NCBI GenBank assembly: GCA_013399115.1
Contig: VXAA01007184.1
Span: 122,310-186,309, forward strand
Length of the DNA: 64,000 nucleotides
Reading direction: 5' to 3'
From: Anseranas semipalmata
Lineage: Eukaryota; Chordata; Aves; Anseriformes; Anseranatidae
A model generated the notes under the pieces. The model saw only the letters and a program-made list of their open reading frames with translations, was not told the origin of the DNA and made no database searches. This document shows, piece after piece, positions 34,428 through 47,600 of this stretch. Numbering within the stretch: the stretch's first letter is position 1; the number at the start of each line of letters is the position of its first letter. The position numbers were made by a program, and so were the translations under genes.

Positions 34428-35677
34428 TCCAACTTAGTGGATTGACCTGCTTAGTGGATGAGGGGAAGACAGTGGATGTAATCTTTCTGTAAGGCTTTTG
34501 ATACTGTCCCTCACAGTATCCTTCTGGACAAATTGTCCAACTGTGAGATAAACAGGTACATGCTGCACTGGGTGATAAACTGGCTCAACAGCAGAGCTCA
34601 GTAAGTTGTCATGAATGGTGCTACATCTGTCTGGCAGCCAGTCAATACTGGTGTTCCCCAGGTTACACCCCCATTGAGTGTTCCCCACGCAGTTCTAGGG
34701 CTGGTTCTATTCAACATTTTCATCAATGATCTGGATGCAGGAGATGAATGTGTCCGTAGCAAGTTTGCTGATGATACTAAACTGGGAGGTGTTGTTGACT
34801 CCCTGGAGGGACAAGACTTGTAAAGGGATCTAGATAGCTTGGAGTGTTGAGCAATCATCAATGGCATGAAGATCAACACAGGTAAATGCTGGGTTCTGCA
34901 CTTTGGATGGAGTAATACCAGGCACAAGTACAGACCAGGAGACGAGTGGCTGGAGAGCAGCTTAGCAGAAAGGGATCTGGCAGTGCTGGTCAGCAGAACG
35001 CTCAACATGAGCCAGCAGTGTGCCCTGGCAGCCAAGAGAGCAAACTGCATTTTGGAGTGCATTAAAGACAGCATAGGCAGCCAGTCAAAAGAGGTGTTCT
35101 TCCCATTATATTTACCACTGATGAAGCCTCACCTTGAATATTGTGTGCCATTCTGGGTTCATTGATATAAAAAGGATATTAAGATACTTGAACACGTCCA
35201 GAAGAGGGCAGCAAAGCTGGTAAAAGGGCTGGAAGGCATGTCTGATGAGGAGAGGCTGAGAACACTTGGTTTGTCTAGTCTGGGGAACAGCAGGCTAAGA
35301 GTCAACCTTATTGCTTGCTGCAACTTCCTGAGGAGCACAAATGGAGAGGGAGGTGCTAATCTCTTCTCCCTGGTAACAGATGACAGGCCACATGGGAATG
35401 GCACAAAGCTGCACCAGGGGAGGTTCAGACTAGATATTGGGAAAAAATTCTTTATTGTGAGGGTGGTCAAACACTGGAATGGGCATCCTAATGAGGTGTC
35501 AGTGATCCTGCCCATCAGTGTTCAAGAGGCATTTGGATAATGCCTTTAATAACATGCTTTAACTTTTGGTTAGCCCTGAAGTGGTGAGGCAGTTGGACTC
35601 GATGATCTTTGTAGGTCCCTTCCAACTGAGCTATTCTATTCTATTCTATTCTAGTCTAGTCTAGTCTAGTCTAGTCT
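34428..35677 (+). mobile_element. CR1 LINE, RT C-terminal half to 3' end
   Basis: About 1.25 kb, one of the longer CR1 copies. ORF2 RT features are readable in pieces: the '[15 protein letters not shown]' block, the catalytic FADD with TKLGG (34764-34775), 'LHFGW.NTRHKYRPG', 'LESSLAERDLAVLVS', 'LMKPHLEYCVPFWV', '[14 protein letters not shown]' and '[23 protein letters not shown]'. At least three frameshifts or stops separate them (near 34825, 35165 and 35230), so it is dead. The 3' end passes into the pentanucleotide tail at 35631. Confidence 0.93.
35631..35675. repeat. Two-phase pentanucleotide tail of CR1: (CTATT)4 then (CTAGT)5
   Basis: Four CTATT units (35631-35650) are followed directly by five CTAGT units (35651-35675). 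They sit exactly at the CR1 3' terminus, so the array most likely grew from the ATTCT-type end of the element. The change of T to G at one position in every later unit shows expansion of a mutated unit. Confidence 0.93.
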
Positions 35678-38600
35678 GTAGATGCTAACTACTGGCTTAC
35701 AGAACTTGTCTATAGGCAAAAAAAAAAAAGAAATGCATATGGTCTAAGTAGTTACAATCCTGTCTCTATATGACTGTAATTAACAAATGCAATGCAGAAT
35801 CAGTTATTCCCTAGCAGATACATGCATTCAAAATTCAGTCTTAAATTCTAATAACTGTTTAGCATAACCAGCAGCAAACCTAGCGAATTATTGGCCCTCA
35901 AAAATCTGCTGATAGTATCAATATGGCCGTATCTGATGGATATGAAGATCTTAAATGTATACTAAAATACCATATTTTATGACTGTAGGGAAGGTGTTTA
36001 GTTAATGAATAAATTGTTCATAAATTTTCAGTTTTATTGTAGCTACTGCCAACACCATTCAAGTGTGCAGATCATCCAAATTCTTTCAGCTGCTTACCTT
36101 TTATTTACTTCAGGACCTTGAGCATCCACTGCATTGTAAGTCTGCATCTCAGCTATATTCAGCAACTCTTTCTTTACTGTGAAAGGTGTTTAAGTCAGTA
36201 GAGTCCAATAAACCTTCATGACCATTAAAATTATCTTCCATCCAAATGAGCACAGATAGTAATAAAGCTGTTTCTGCCTCTTGTTTAATGAAACCTGGTA
36301 TGGAAAATTGCCCCTTTAAAGGATAGTAGTTCATTTTAGAAGTCTGTGTACTGCTTTTCCTTTGGAACATTGTTTTTGATCTTTTAACAATCAATGTTTC
36401 TAGCAGTTTCCATTCAGTTATCATTCAGAGAAATGTTCTGTTTCTATGGTCTTAAACCCAATGAGCCAAAATTTTCATGCTATAAGATAATAACTCTAGA
36501 AACATTTGCTACAAACTGAATTTTGCTGAGCACACAGTGATGTAAAAGATGCTTTATGTCATGTTTTATAGCTGGTATGTTTATGGTCTATGCTTTTTAT
36601 GGTATTCAGTGTTTACTGTTGCACTTTTCTACTTCAATATCCAGCAAAGAAATTTACTGAAAACATTACTGACATTCTGTAGCTGATGAAAACAATAAAA
36701 CAGTGAACTGTATAAGTAATGTCTGAGCTGTGAAGAGCTATTTTTAGTTGTTACTTTTGAAGGTTGTGTTGTTGTTGTTGTTTTACACTAATGAACCACC
36801 AGTATACTCAGAGAAAATATCTCTGGTGATCATTAAAATGTATCAAGAAATATAAAAGCAAATTTGTGCACTAATGCACTCCATGCAAAAGCTTCACCTA
36901 CATAATTGTATGTTTGTATGATGTAATCAGACTTTTCTGAAATTTTTGCTCTTCTGTCTACATTCTGATCTGCCCTTTTGCCTCACTCACAAGGGGCAGA
37001 AAGTGCCTAACAGCAGATAACAAGAGAGACCAGCTTAAAGTAAACTTTTGGTGTAATAGTGGGTACAAGTCTGAAACACCTGAAGATTTAGAGGCAGGGA
37101 TCTACTACGGCTCAGTTGTTCTTAACATTTATTAGAGGTTTCTTCAGCCCTCTCTTGCTTGTTTTTTGGGCAACCCTCAAAAATAATAATAAAAAAAGAT
37201 CTGTAAGTGCATTCTTAAACATATCCTTCTTTAAGACTAAAATGAGATTTCACATACATGCCCATAGGTGATTATGGTAATCTTTGACTGTAACCTCCTT
37301 TGACATTAGTACTTGCTAAAGTACAGTTGTGTCTTACATTAACACACTATGTGTGCAAACAAATTATCTGCTTGCACAGAAATGTTTGGAAATTGTTGTT
37401 GTTTAATGTGCCGATTACTATTACTCTCATTGGTTATTATTATATTAATCTAATCAGACTCCCTTGTGTCTTCTGTGAATATTGCAATTTTAAACAAAAA
37501 ACAGCTTCTTAGTTGATTCTTTCTGTGGCATTGATATTGGGGTATTACACATGTTTAAAACACTAGTGAGTCATTGGATAAACACAGGTACTCCAGAAAT
37601 GTTATAATACATAATAGTAATAATACATAATAGTAATAGAGTAGTAATCTAAGCAGGAATATGTGTAGATAACTGATCCTCTCCCTACACTTACCTGATA
37701 GTCTCACATTTGTAATCCAAAGATTTCCTTTGCTGTTTTGGCAGCAGTATCACATTATGATCTATTATCATCTGACATAATTCCAATAGTTCTGCTTGGA
37801 TTCGGTACTTTTCCATTTATGACACATTACAAGTGAAGTCACAGTGATGTTCCTAGGTGTATAATATAGTATATGAATAGAGTAAAATGAGATACCCCCA
37901 AATCCATTTTACCATACTGTGTACATTATGTACGGCTAACGTATTCCTGACACTATTTAAGAACACTGTTACCTTGGTATTCTGAGATACTAATAGTCTT
38001 AGTGTTATGGCCCTCAGATCCTAACTGATTCACTAACTGCTAAAGGTGGAATGGAATTTTGTCTAAATTGTCTAAAATGATAGCATTGGTAGAAGTAGTG
38101 CTCTCTTCCACCAGTGGATAGAGTTAAGCACATTCAAAGCACTTACTACAAGATAGGAAACCGAGGCTGATATGATAAAGTGGCTACTGTCTGCCTGTAC
38201 AGGATGGAGGAGGTCTGACAGCTAGTCCAGACTGGCTTCTTAACTAATGCCTATTTAAAAGGACATCTCAACCTCTCTACTGCTTCCAGTTTCTGGTTTG
38301 GATTTTTTCCAGTCTGCTATTTATTACTTTTATTTTCCCCTCATTCCCTTTCTATCCCATTAACCAAAGAACAGTAGCTTAATGATTTCAGATTTGTCCT
38401 TAAATTTCTTGATTAAAATTTTCCCCAAATCTCCCAATTCCTACTACTTTACATTTTGCAATTTCTACTATTCAGGATTGTTCATACCTGTACTAATTTT
38501 TATGAGGCTTTTTTTTTTCTTTTTTAATAAATATAGAATGTAAATATTTAAAAACATTACTTCCTCACACAGGAAGAGAAACAAGATGATATAAATTTAC

Positions 38601-39712
38601 ACTTAGTCAGTTATCAGTTTTTAGTTGACTTCAGTTGAACTTACACTATAGGTATCAAGTCTTAAATAAAATTAGTTCAGATTATTGCTTTGTTTTAAAT
38701 TTTAAAAAAATTATGCATTATTTTTAGAATTGGTAAGGACATTATACCAGGCACAAAATAAGACTTCTGGTATTTACTGTCTTATTTAAAATCCGCTATG
38801 ATAAAATTACTTTAACAAATACTTAATGAAATGAAGCTTACATGAGTAAACTATCTATCCATCTGTTTGTCATCTGTTCCCCAATATTTTTTTATACGAT
38901 TGATTAATTTCTGCCAAGTTGTAGGAAAGTGGAACTCTCAAAGACAATTTTTCTTATGTTTCATCAATCAGGTGGCTGGAAAGGAAAGGCTGGCCTTATA
39001 TACTTACAGTTTGAGAAAGGCTTCAGCTCATTCATTTTTTGTTCCATTTGGCCTTTTTCCATTTTGGTCTCTGTTTGACCAGCCAAAAAATAACAAATGG
39101 ATCAAAAAGTACTGCTTCTTATGTAACTGGTAATTAAGTGAATGAGGGAGTCTGAAGTATCCTGAGAACAGTGTGTGTAGTGTCAGAGAAAAAAAAAATG
39201 TAGGGAAGTGTAATATAAATACCGAATATAAATACCAAAAGGGAAAATACAGTCATAGGACATATGTCAGGGGAGATGAATTTGTTCTGTCATTGGAACA
39301 TAGCACAGAAAGCTATAGGAAAACAAGCTGCACTATTTTCACTGCTCACAAAACAATTTCTTCACTCTTGTTACAGATAAACCTTAGAGGAACTGCTCAT
39401 CGCGTTGCTTGTCTGGTTTGCTAGTCTACAGCTGACCTCTGCCAGTGTATCAATATGTTCCTTGTTTCATACTGTATTTACATTGGTTTTCACTCACAGC
39501 AAGCCCTGCTTATTGCTATGTTCTCTAAAGCCTCTGCCCTTTTCTTAACTCCCCACTCAAATGTAACTGAAGCCATACACTACTATGGAATAAAGAATAA
39601 CTGACATTACGTCGTATGCTAGAAAATAAGAGGTATTTCAGTTTTGCTTGTTTCTTTCTTAAGTTCTTAAAGTAAGGGCAATCATTTACTGTTTGGCACT
39701 AAGCTGTTGCAG
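35678..39712. other. AT-rich intergenic sequence, nothing recognised
   Basis: Includes a short tandem duplication of an AATACATAATAGTAAT unit at about 37603-37636, a GTT tract at 36768-36783 and a T run at about 38511-38519. No exon, RNA gene or interspersed repeat recognised. Confidence 0.55.
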
Positions 39713-40247
39713 TGTTCTGGTTTCAGCTGTGATAGAGTTAATTTTCTTCATAGTGGCTGGTATGATGCTGTGTTTCAGATTTAGGAGAAAAATAATGTTG
39801 ATAACACACCGACGTTTTAGTTGCTGCTGAGCAGTGCATCCACTGAGTCAAGCACTTTTCAGCTTCTCATGCCACCAAGAAGGCTGGGGGTGCACAAGAA
39901 GCTGGGAGGGGGCAGAACCAGGACAGCTGACCCAAACTGGCCAAAGGGATATCCCATACTATATGGCATCATGCTCAGCAATAAAACTGGGGGGAGTTGG
40001 CCGAGGGGTGCTGCCACTGCTCAGGGACTGTCTGGGCATCGGTTGGCGGGTGGTGAGCAGTTGCATTGTGCATCACTTGTTTTATATATATTTTTACTAT
40101 TGTTATTATTTCCCTTCCTTTTCTGCCTATTAAACTGTCTTTATCTCAACCCACAATTTTTACCTTTTTTCCGATTCTCTCCCCCATCCTGCTGTGGGGC
40201 AGAATGGCTGTGTGGTGCTTAGCTGCCTGCCGAGTTAACCCACAACA
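39713..40247 (+). mobile_element. Solo ERVL-type LTR, plus strand
   Basis: Starts TGTTCTGGTTTCAGC and ends CCCACAACA, 535 bp. Shared blocks with other copies include GATAGAGTTAATTTTCTTC, GTTGATAACACACCGACGTTT, GACAGCTGACCCAAACTGGC and AGGGATATCCCATAC. CAATAAAAC at about 39979 and TATTAAACTGTC at about 40129 are the candidate TATA and polyadenylation regions. Flanks TGCAG (39708-39712) and TGGAG (40248-40252) are a 5-bp duplication with one mismatch. No internal region adjoins, so it is a solo LTR. Confidence 0.9.
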
Positions 40248-42969
40248 TGGAGCCATTACCACACAGTCCTAAGTGATACTAACAGTTAGCTCTAGTTAAA
40301 ATGGAATGAACTTGAAAGCATTGTCATATATTGCATGCAAACTATTATAAAATATAACAATATATTAAAAAATACATATTGGATAATTTCTGCCCAATGA
40401 CACTAATCAATTGCAAGTTTTCATCACCCACTTATTACAATAGACCCTTTACAAGTAGTATTGTTTAACCAACAAAAGACTCAGCATTCAGAATTCTAGG
40501 CTTCATTATATCTCCACTGAGACATGTGCAAGTTAAAAAAAAAGAGTAATGTATCTAATGAGATGGCAAAAACTTAACAAGCTATAGTTAAATCACAGAT
40601 GCTTGTTTCTGTATGAATATGTAGTCTTCACTATTTCACTTACTATATCATTGCTAAGTCCCAGATTACAATTAATTCAAACTTTTTTTTTTTTTTTTTG
40701 AGTCATTAATGAGTCCATTTTTATTTCCTCGTTTCAGGCTGCTGACAACATTGCTGCAGGAGGATAGTAGTGTCAGGGGGCTGCAGTAAATAGGTCAGAG
40801 CAATTATCTCACAACTCTCCTTTCAATCTCCTATCACTTTAGGACCTTAGGTGTAGACATGGTGATGAAAATATCTTTGTCCAGCTCAGCAACATGCTGT
40901 GAGAGGCAGCTTATGGAATAAGATACTGAAAAAGACAGCAGCATGAGAATGTGTAAAAATATAACATAAGGGACACAAAGAAAATCTCTGACATTAAAGC
41001 AGTATAAAAGGACCTTATTCTCTTTGCAGTCACTACTGTAAATCAGGAATAATGCTATCAAACACTGAAGTTAACATTAGTTTATCTGAGAAGATATTCA
41101 AGGTTTTAGTTTTCAAACATATCTACCCTTTTTTGTAAAAGGAAAATATAATATGTCAGTTATGTGATGAGGCAAAAGCCAACACATCAAAATGAATTCT
41201 TCTTTAAATATTCACCTTATTGGTAATGCAATTTAATAAGTAATTTGTGTGTGAAATTTGCAGGTCAGGGTATCGGATACAGACTGAATTCAGCTTATCT
41301 TTTACTGTTTTCTTTAAGAAAAAAAAAAACAAACTGCATATTTCAAAATGAACAGGGATTTAGTAAAAAATTTGAATGCCGTGATATTTCAGAAATTGAG
41401 ACATGAACTGGAAACATGACTACTAACTGAATTAGGGATTTGTGGGTTTTTTTTTTTGGCCTTTTGGTAACTGTGTTGAGAAGAAATACCTCTAAGTTGA
41501 CCTGAAAATTAGTTAGTGATTTTTCTGTGTGGAAATACAATAAGGAGAGAGCAACTCCATCAACAATTGAAACTGACCAGTCAACCCATTCCCAGTGCTA
41601 TCAATGTACGAAACCTGTTAAAAGAGCTGAAACACGGTTGTGTATGAGACCTAAAATGGAAATCCGTGAGAAACAGCTGTATATTTTCACTGATCATGGA
41701 ACAACTTCTGCATTGTCATACATGCAATAAAAGTGTTACTCTTTTTTTTTTTTTTTTCTTGCTTCTTTTTAGCAATATTGCTGCAGGGATTAATATTTGT
41801 CAGAAAACTGAGGGATTCCATTAGGTAACTGACAGTGATTTGCAGCTTCCAATTTCATCTATTTCTAAAAATATTTTTAGAAAAGAGAACCAGTTAAAAT
41901 GCCAAACCTAAAAACAAAATCAAAGAGAAAGAATAAGGGTAAGAAATCAAGTATATTTTAAATGATTAAAAAAGAAACACAAACGACAGCTTAACCTGAG
42001 GCTTTATATTTGAATTTGACATGCTTAGTGAGGCAAATTTTATTAAGTTATTCTGTGTCCCTCCATTCAATTATCATCCTATTTGTAATACACTTTCTGA
42101 GAGAAGCCTCCTGGCCTGGTTGGAAAAACCTAATAATAGATCTAAAACTTGCTTATCTCAGTATGAGCTGCTTGACATCTCAGTATCAAACAGCATAAAT
42201 TTTAAAAAATTGGTCTTCTGCAATTTTCTGGCCCTTTTCTTTTTAACTAATTTTTATCAGGTTTGAATATTAGCTAAAGCAGTTGTACATCAGTCATTAA
42301 CACATGTCATTATTGAGCTGATGTTGCTGCAACAAAGAAACTTTGTGTGACTCTCCCAGTAATGCTATTGTAACTTGCTAAAAGTTTTAACAAAATCTGA
42401 TTTTGATTTCTTTTTCTGGGAGGAAAAACATTCAGTAAAAAAAAAAAAAAAAAGTTGGTCTCTCGAAGTTACAAAAGCCACTTAAAAGAGTTCTTGCATG
42501 TTTTTGGGGGGGAAGGCATGGGAACTTTAGAGCTTTTATTCTGCTGTCTGCTACTGGTATACTAAAGTACTAACTCATATACTTACTTGAAAAATTGAGA
42601 TTGAATCCTTTAAAAAAAAGGGAAAGATAGATGAACACGACAGGATTGACTCAGACTCAAAGCCAGCTGCACAGGCAGTGTGAACAATTTAGACTCAAAC
42701 CTAATAGTATGGTAAGATGAATGAAGTTTAATGCCATATTAAATGGAAATTGTTGTGTGCTGTGTTCCTCAATAATCTTCTGAGAGTCAGTGTGCAAAGT
42801 GAATTTTTTAGGCCCTAATGTCATTCTGGAACCCACAACTAAAACAGACATCTGAAAATCATTATTCTTTCCTTTGTATATCTAGCCCAGTTAAGCTCGA
42901 ACAGCATTACACTGCAGCTGTCTGTTAAAGAAATACACATACAAGAAGTACAGACCACAGACCACATCA
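40248..42969. other. AT-rich intergenic sequence, nothing recognised
   Basis: T runs at about 40683-40699 and 41743-41758, and A runs at 41320-41330 and 42438-42453. Open frames are short and without domains. Confidence 0.55.
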
Positions 42970-43950
42970 TACAGGCTCAATGTCTGGGTGGAGATCAGTG
43001 ACAAATGATGTTCCTCAGGGGTCTGTATTGGGACTGGTATTATTTAACATCTTCATTGGCGACATAGACAGTGGGATTGAGTGCAACCTCAGCACATCTG
43101 AGGCTTACACCAAACTATGGTGCAGTCAACATGCTGGAGGGAAGGGATGCCATCCATCCAGAGACCTTGACAGGCTTGAGAGCTGGGCCTATGCAAACCT
43201 CATGAAGTTCAACAAGGCCAAGCACAAGGTCCTGCACCTGGGTTGGGGCAATCCTAAGCATCAGTATGGACTGGGTGATGAATAGATTGAGAACAGCCCT
43301 TCAGAGAAGGACTTGGGAGTACCAGTGGCAGAAAAACTCGAGCTGGCAGTGTGCACTTGCAGCCCAGAAAGCCAATCATATCCTGGGCTGCATCAAAAGA
43401 AGTCTAGCTAGCAGGCTGAGGGAGGTGATCCTCCCTCTCTGTTCTGCTCTTGTGAGACCCCACCTGGAGTACTGTGTTCAGCTCTGGGGCCCCCAGCATA
43501 AGACATGGACCTGTTGGACCAGGCCCAGAAGAGGGCCACAAAGGTGATTAGAGGGCTGGAGCACCTCTCCTATGAAGAAAGACTGAGAAAGCTGATGTTA
43601 TTTAGCCTAGAGAAGAGAAGGCTCCGGGAAGACCTTATAGCAGCCTTCCAGTATTTAAATGGGGCCTACAGGAAAGATGGAGAGTGTAGTGATAGGACAA
43701 GGGATAAGGGTTTTAAACTACAGAAGGTAGATTTAGATTAGATATTCAGAAGAAGTTCTTTACTCTGAGGGTGGTGAGGCACAGGAACAGGTTGCCCAGA
43801 AAAGTTGTGGATGCCCCATCCCTGGAAGCATTCAGACCAGGTTGGTTGAGCAACCTGATCTAGTGGGAGGTGTCCCTGCCCGTGGCAGGGGGGTTGGAAC
43901 TAGATGGTCTTTAAGGTGCCTTCCAACACAAATCATTCTGTAATTATATG
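42970..43950 (+). mobile_element. CR1 LINE, RT C-terminal part to 3' end
   Basis: About 980 bp. VPQGSVLG (43010-43033) and 'LFNIFIGDIDSG' mark the RT palm. The following FADD-TKL position has become a degraded 'SEAYTKLW', so the catalytic pair is lost. Later blocks '[12 protein letters not shown]', '[19 protein letters not shown]' and '[30 protein letters not shown]' follow with frameshifts. The 3' UTR has CCCTGCCCGTGGCAGGGGGG and ends near a weak ATTCTGTAATTATATG terminus. Confidence 0.93.
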
Positions 43951-44778
43951 AAAAATAGTACTTCAGTATCAGCAGCAATGGGTAGCACTGATCTATTTAC
44001 CTATGCATCAGTTATTCCTGTCTGATGTAAATGGAATACTTTTAAGAGGATAAAAAATATGAGAAAAAATGTCAATCTCATCACTTTAAACATTGCATTT
44101 GATATACACTAACACTTTATCAAGGAATAATTGATCTACAAACTGGGTTTCCAGACATTTTACCCCTGTGGGCTAACTAACGTCAAACCAAGATCAAAAA
44201 TGCCTTTGAAATCCTATGTTCAGAGACAAGGCAAAAATGTGTTAGATGATCTAGGGCACAATAAATAGCATACAGAGAACAGAGATTAGTACATTTCTCC
44301 CCAGATGGTTCATCAGATCAAATGATACACTGCTGAAATACTGATGTAACCTTGGACTGAAATGATAGTGACTTCTCTAAGACCTTTGATAGTTTAAGAT
44401 TAAAAAGATCATAAACACTGTGCATAGGAGCTGACCAATCATTTAGCCAAGAAATGTTAGAGAGAGCCCTGGCTCAGCAGTCTAAAAAATGTTATGTTAT
44501 GCTATGCTATGTCATGTCATTAGCTGAACTGAAAACCTTGTTTCCCATGGACTCAAGCCAAACAAGATGAGGATGACTGTTAGACTTTTTGGTATTTTTG
44601 TATGGAAAGAGACTAGTTACCAAGAAAGGATTTATACATACACTGTGCAATTTCAGTAGGATGCTGGCAAATCAGTTTAAAAAAGACTCACTTAACCTGC
44701 TTTCTGAGATATCTGAGATGGCTATCAGCCATGCTTCTGGGTGAACAACTGATGTCCTTTTTTTTTTTGGGGGGGGGG
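43951..44778. other. AT-rich intergenic sequence up to the assembly gap
   Basis: Nothing recognised except the paired pentamer repeat at 44489-44518. The last bases before the gap are eleven T (44758-44768) then ten G (44769-44778). Confidence 0.6.
44489..44518. repeat. Pentamer array in paired units: (ATGTT)2(ATGCT)2(ATGTC)2
   Basis: Six consecutive 5-bp units in which each of three variants occurs exactly twice. Each variant differs from ATGTT by one T-to-C change at a different position. Confidence 0.9.
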
Positions 44779-45554
44779 NNNNNNNNNNNNNNNNNNNNNN
44801 NNNNNNNNNNNNNNNNNNNNNNNNNNNNNNNNNNNNNNNNNNNNNNNNNNNNNNNNNNNNNNNNNNNNNNNNNNNNNNNNNNNNNNNNNNNNNNNNNNNN
44901 NNNNNNNNNNNNNNNNNNNNNNNNNNNNNNNNNNNNNNNNNNNNNNNNNNNNNNNNNNNNNNNNNNNNNNNNNNNNNNNNNNNNNNNNNNNNNNNNNNNN
45001 NNNNNNNNNNNNNNNNNNNNNNNNNNNNNNNNNNNNNNNNNNNNNNNNNNNNNNNNNNNNNNNNNNNNNNNNNNNNNNNNNNNNNNNNNNNNNNNNNNNN
45101 NNNNNNNNNNNNNNNNNNNNNNNNNNNNNNNNNNNNNNNNNNNNNNNNNNNNNNNNNNNNNNNNNNNNNNNNNNNNNNNNNNNNNNNNNNNNNNNNNNNN
45201 NNNNNNNNNNNNNNNNNNNNNNNNNNNNNNNNNNNNNNNNNNNNNNNNNNNNNNNNNNNNNNNNNNNNNNNNNNNNNNNNNNNNNNNNNNNNNNNNNNNN
45301 NNNNNNNNNNNNNNNNNNNNNNNNNNNNNNNNNNNNNNNNNNNNNNNNNNNNNNNNNNNNNNNNNNNNNNNNNNNNNNNNNNNNNNNNNNNNNNNNNNNN
45401 NNNNNNNNNNNNNNNNNNNNNNNNNNNNNNNNNNNNNNNNNNNNNNNNNNNNNNNNNNNNNNNNNNNNNNNNNNNNNNNNNNNNNNNNNNNNNNNNNNNN
45501 NNNNNNNNNNNNNNNNNNNNNNNNNNNNNNNNNNNNNNNNNNNNNNNNNNNNNN
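44779..45554. other. Assembly gap, 776 N
   Basis: All N. The flanks are T11-G10 on the left and G-A32 followed by a GAAA microsatellite on the right. Long frames reported across the N run are meaningless. Confidence 1.
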
Positions 45555-45555
45555 G

Positions 45556-45589
<34 letters not shown>

Positions 45590-45606
45590 AAAGAAAGAAA
45601 GAAAGG
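45555..45606. repeat. A32 homopolymer and (GAAA)n at the gap edge
   Basis: Poly-A at 45556-45587 followed by four or five GAAA units. This is low-complexity sequence that probably caused the assembly break. Confidence 0.95.
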
Positions 45607-46249
45607 AAACAAAATATTTTTGAAGTAACCAAAAGAACTCAAAATTAAAAACCTAATCGACTTTTATGCCTAATTCTTGAGCACTTAAATATGTGTAATA
45701 TTATGACAACAAATTTAGTTGTATAAACCTCCATTTCATCATGATGAAATTTCATATAAATATATATAAAATATATTATTCATTGTATATATATGTATTG
45801 TTTAGTACACACAAAAAGTGAACTAGAGAAGCTTTCTCTTGAGAGACCTTCAGCTGAAATTATTCTTGATCTACCTAAATTACAAACTAGATTTTTTCTA
45901 GGGAAAGCAATTTTTTAAATAAAATTTTTATTGTTCAAAGCCTCTAAAATACTGGTAATTAACAGTTACTATAGCATTTAGTGATTGTCTAATAAAAACT
46001 TCAGGTGGTTACAGAATGGTTCATAAAACCTAAAACAACTTTCAGGACTAGTGCTCTACTGGCATTTCAGTAGCATGGTCTCTAAAAGCAGATGAGAAAA
46101 AATGTGTTTAATGACTTTTTTGTGTGTGATTTTTTCCATTGGTGATTGGTAGCTAAGAGGTGTTATTCTGCTTTCACCTGTCATATATCATAATACTGAC
46201 AACGACTCTTCTCTAGCTTTGACCAGGAGCAGATTTCACTAACAGAGAC

Positions 46250-47600
46250 AAATTGCAAGTTTCATCAGGCTTCGCATTTTAAAAGTGTTAGGTCTTGAAA
46301 GTCTATAAAATGATTTTCATGAACAAGTTCATACAATGCCTTGGAAAATATGTGCTTTAATTATTCAACACTTGGTGTTTGGGAAGAATTAATGATTAGA
46401 ACTATATTAAAACTTGCTAAATATGTTAACTGTTAAATTGTCATTGGCATTAATGAAAATTAATAACCCTATTGACTATAAGTCAAAATTACCAAGTAGG
46501 AAAACAACAGCCCTGCTGTTTTTTGAAGGGATTAAGTACATTTTTATGGAAAACTGTTCCATACCATAAACATGAATGCATAATATGATAAGAAATATTG
46601 TAAAATTGCATAGCAGTGGCTTATAACAGTTTTCAAAATTACTCATCCAAAGTCAAAAATATGATGTGATATATAGGATGCATAGGAAATAACATTATTT
46701 GCCTTATAACATTTTTTATAATGTAGGTTATATTATTAGTTAAAACAGTAAAAAATGTCTCTTAGATAGGATAAAACTTTTCTCTACCCTATGTAAAAAC
46801 ATGACACTGGTTGACTTCTGAAAACCATACAGCTTTCAGTATTAAAAAAAAAAAAAACGTAAGATATTTTAATTACAGAGAACATTAATATCAGTAAATT
46901 GAGCCACTTGTCAGATTTTCACTTCCAGTTGTTCAAAATTATTGTTTTTATCAATCCTGTCATTTTTTCTACTTGCTTTATATTTGTCAAAATAAGTAAG
47001 TGCTGCAAATTTGGCCTCATCCTCATGGTGTGTCAAGCAAGGACATTACTTCATAGACATGTCATAATGATGAATTAATTAAAGCTGGTGAAGTGATCAT
47101 ATTATGCTAATGAACTCTACCGCCATAGCTAAAAATAAGTAACTTCAAAAATAACCATGGAAACCTTTAGAGTGGCAATTATTTAATTACAGGGCACCTT
47201 TAAAGAAGCAAATGATAACTCAAGTGAATATCATTATTTTTCCAGTTAGGTAACTTCACAACAGCAGCTAAAAAAACAGCACTCGAAGTGTAAATCTTCA
47301 GTTGACATAGATCGAGGCTGATCCGTGCAGTTCAGTTGAATGATATCAGTTTGTGATAATTATGCATTAAGTTTTTAATCGTTTAGTTACTATAGCTGTG
47401 TTTGACATCTGAGATGTCACTCATCTCTCTCTTAAATTTATCATTAAAAAATGCATAAAGGTGCCAGGTAGTAAGTTCTTAATATGTTGTTACCCATAGA
47501 AGTCCTGACTGTACCTTCAGAAAAGTCCCAATAGTGCTGCAAATAGGTGATACATTAAAATAAGTATAGTGCTCAGATGTTATGATAACCCAGTCTTAAT
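46250..47600. promoter_or_regulatory. Candidate conserved non-coding/enhancer-like block
   Basis: Non-repetitive sequence rich in homeodomain-type cores: TTAATTAA (47075-47082) and TAATTA (47184-47189, 47357-47362). ATGCTAAT at 47104-47111 resembles a POU octamer. It lacks long homopolymers in 47000-47440, unlike its neighbours. This is a guess from texture only; no conservation data were available. Confidence 0.25.

Noticed and set aside
44688..45648. Open frames of more than 300 codons on both strands
   Set aside because: They consist almost wholly of N from the assembly gap, bounded by homopolymers.
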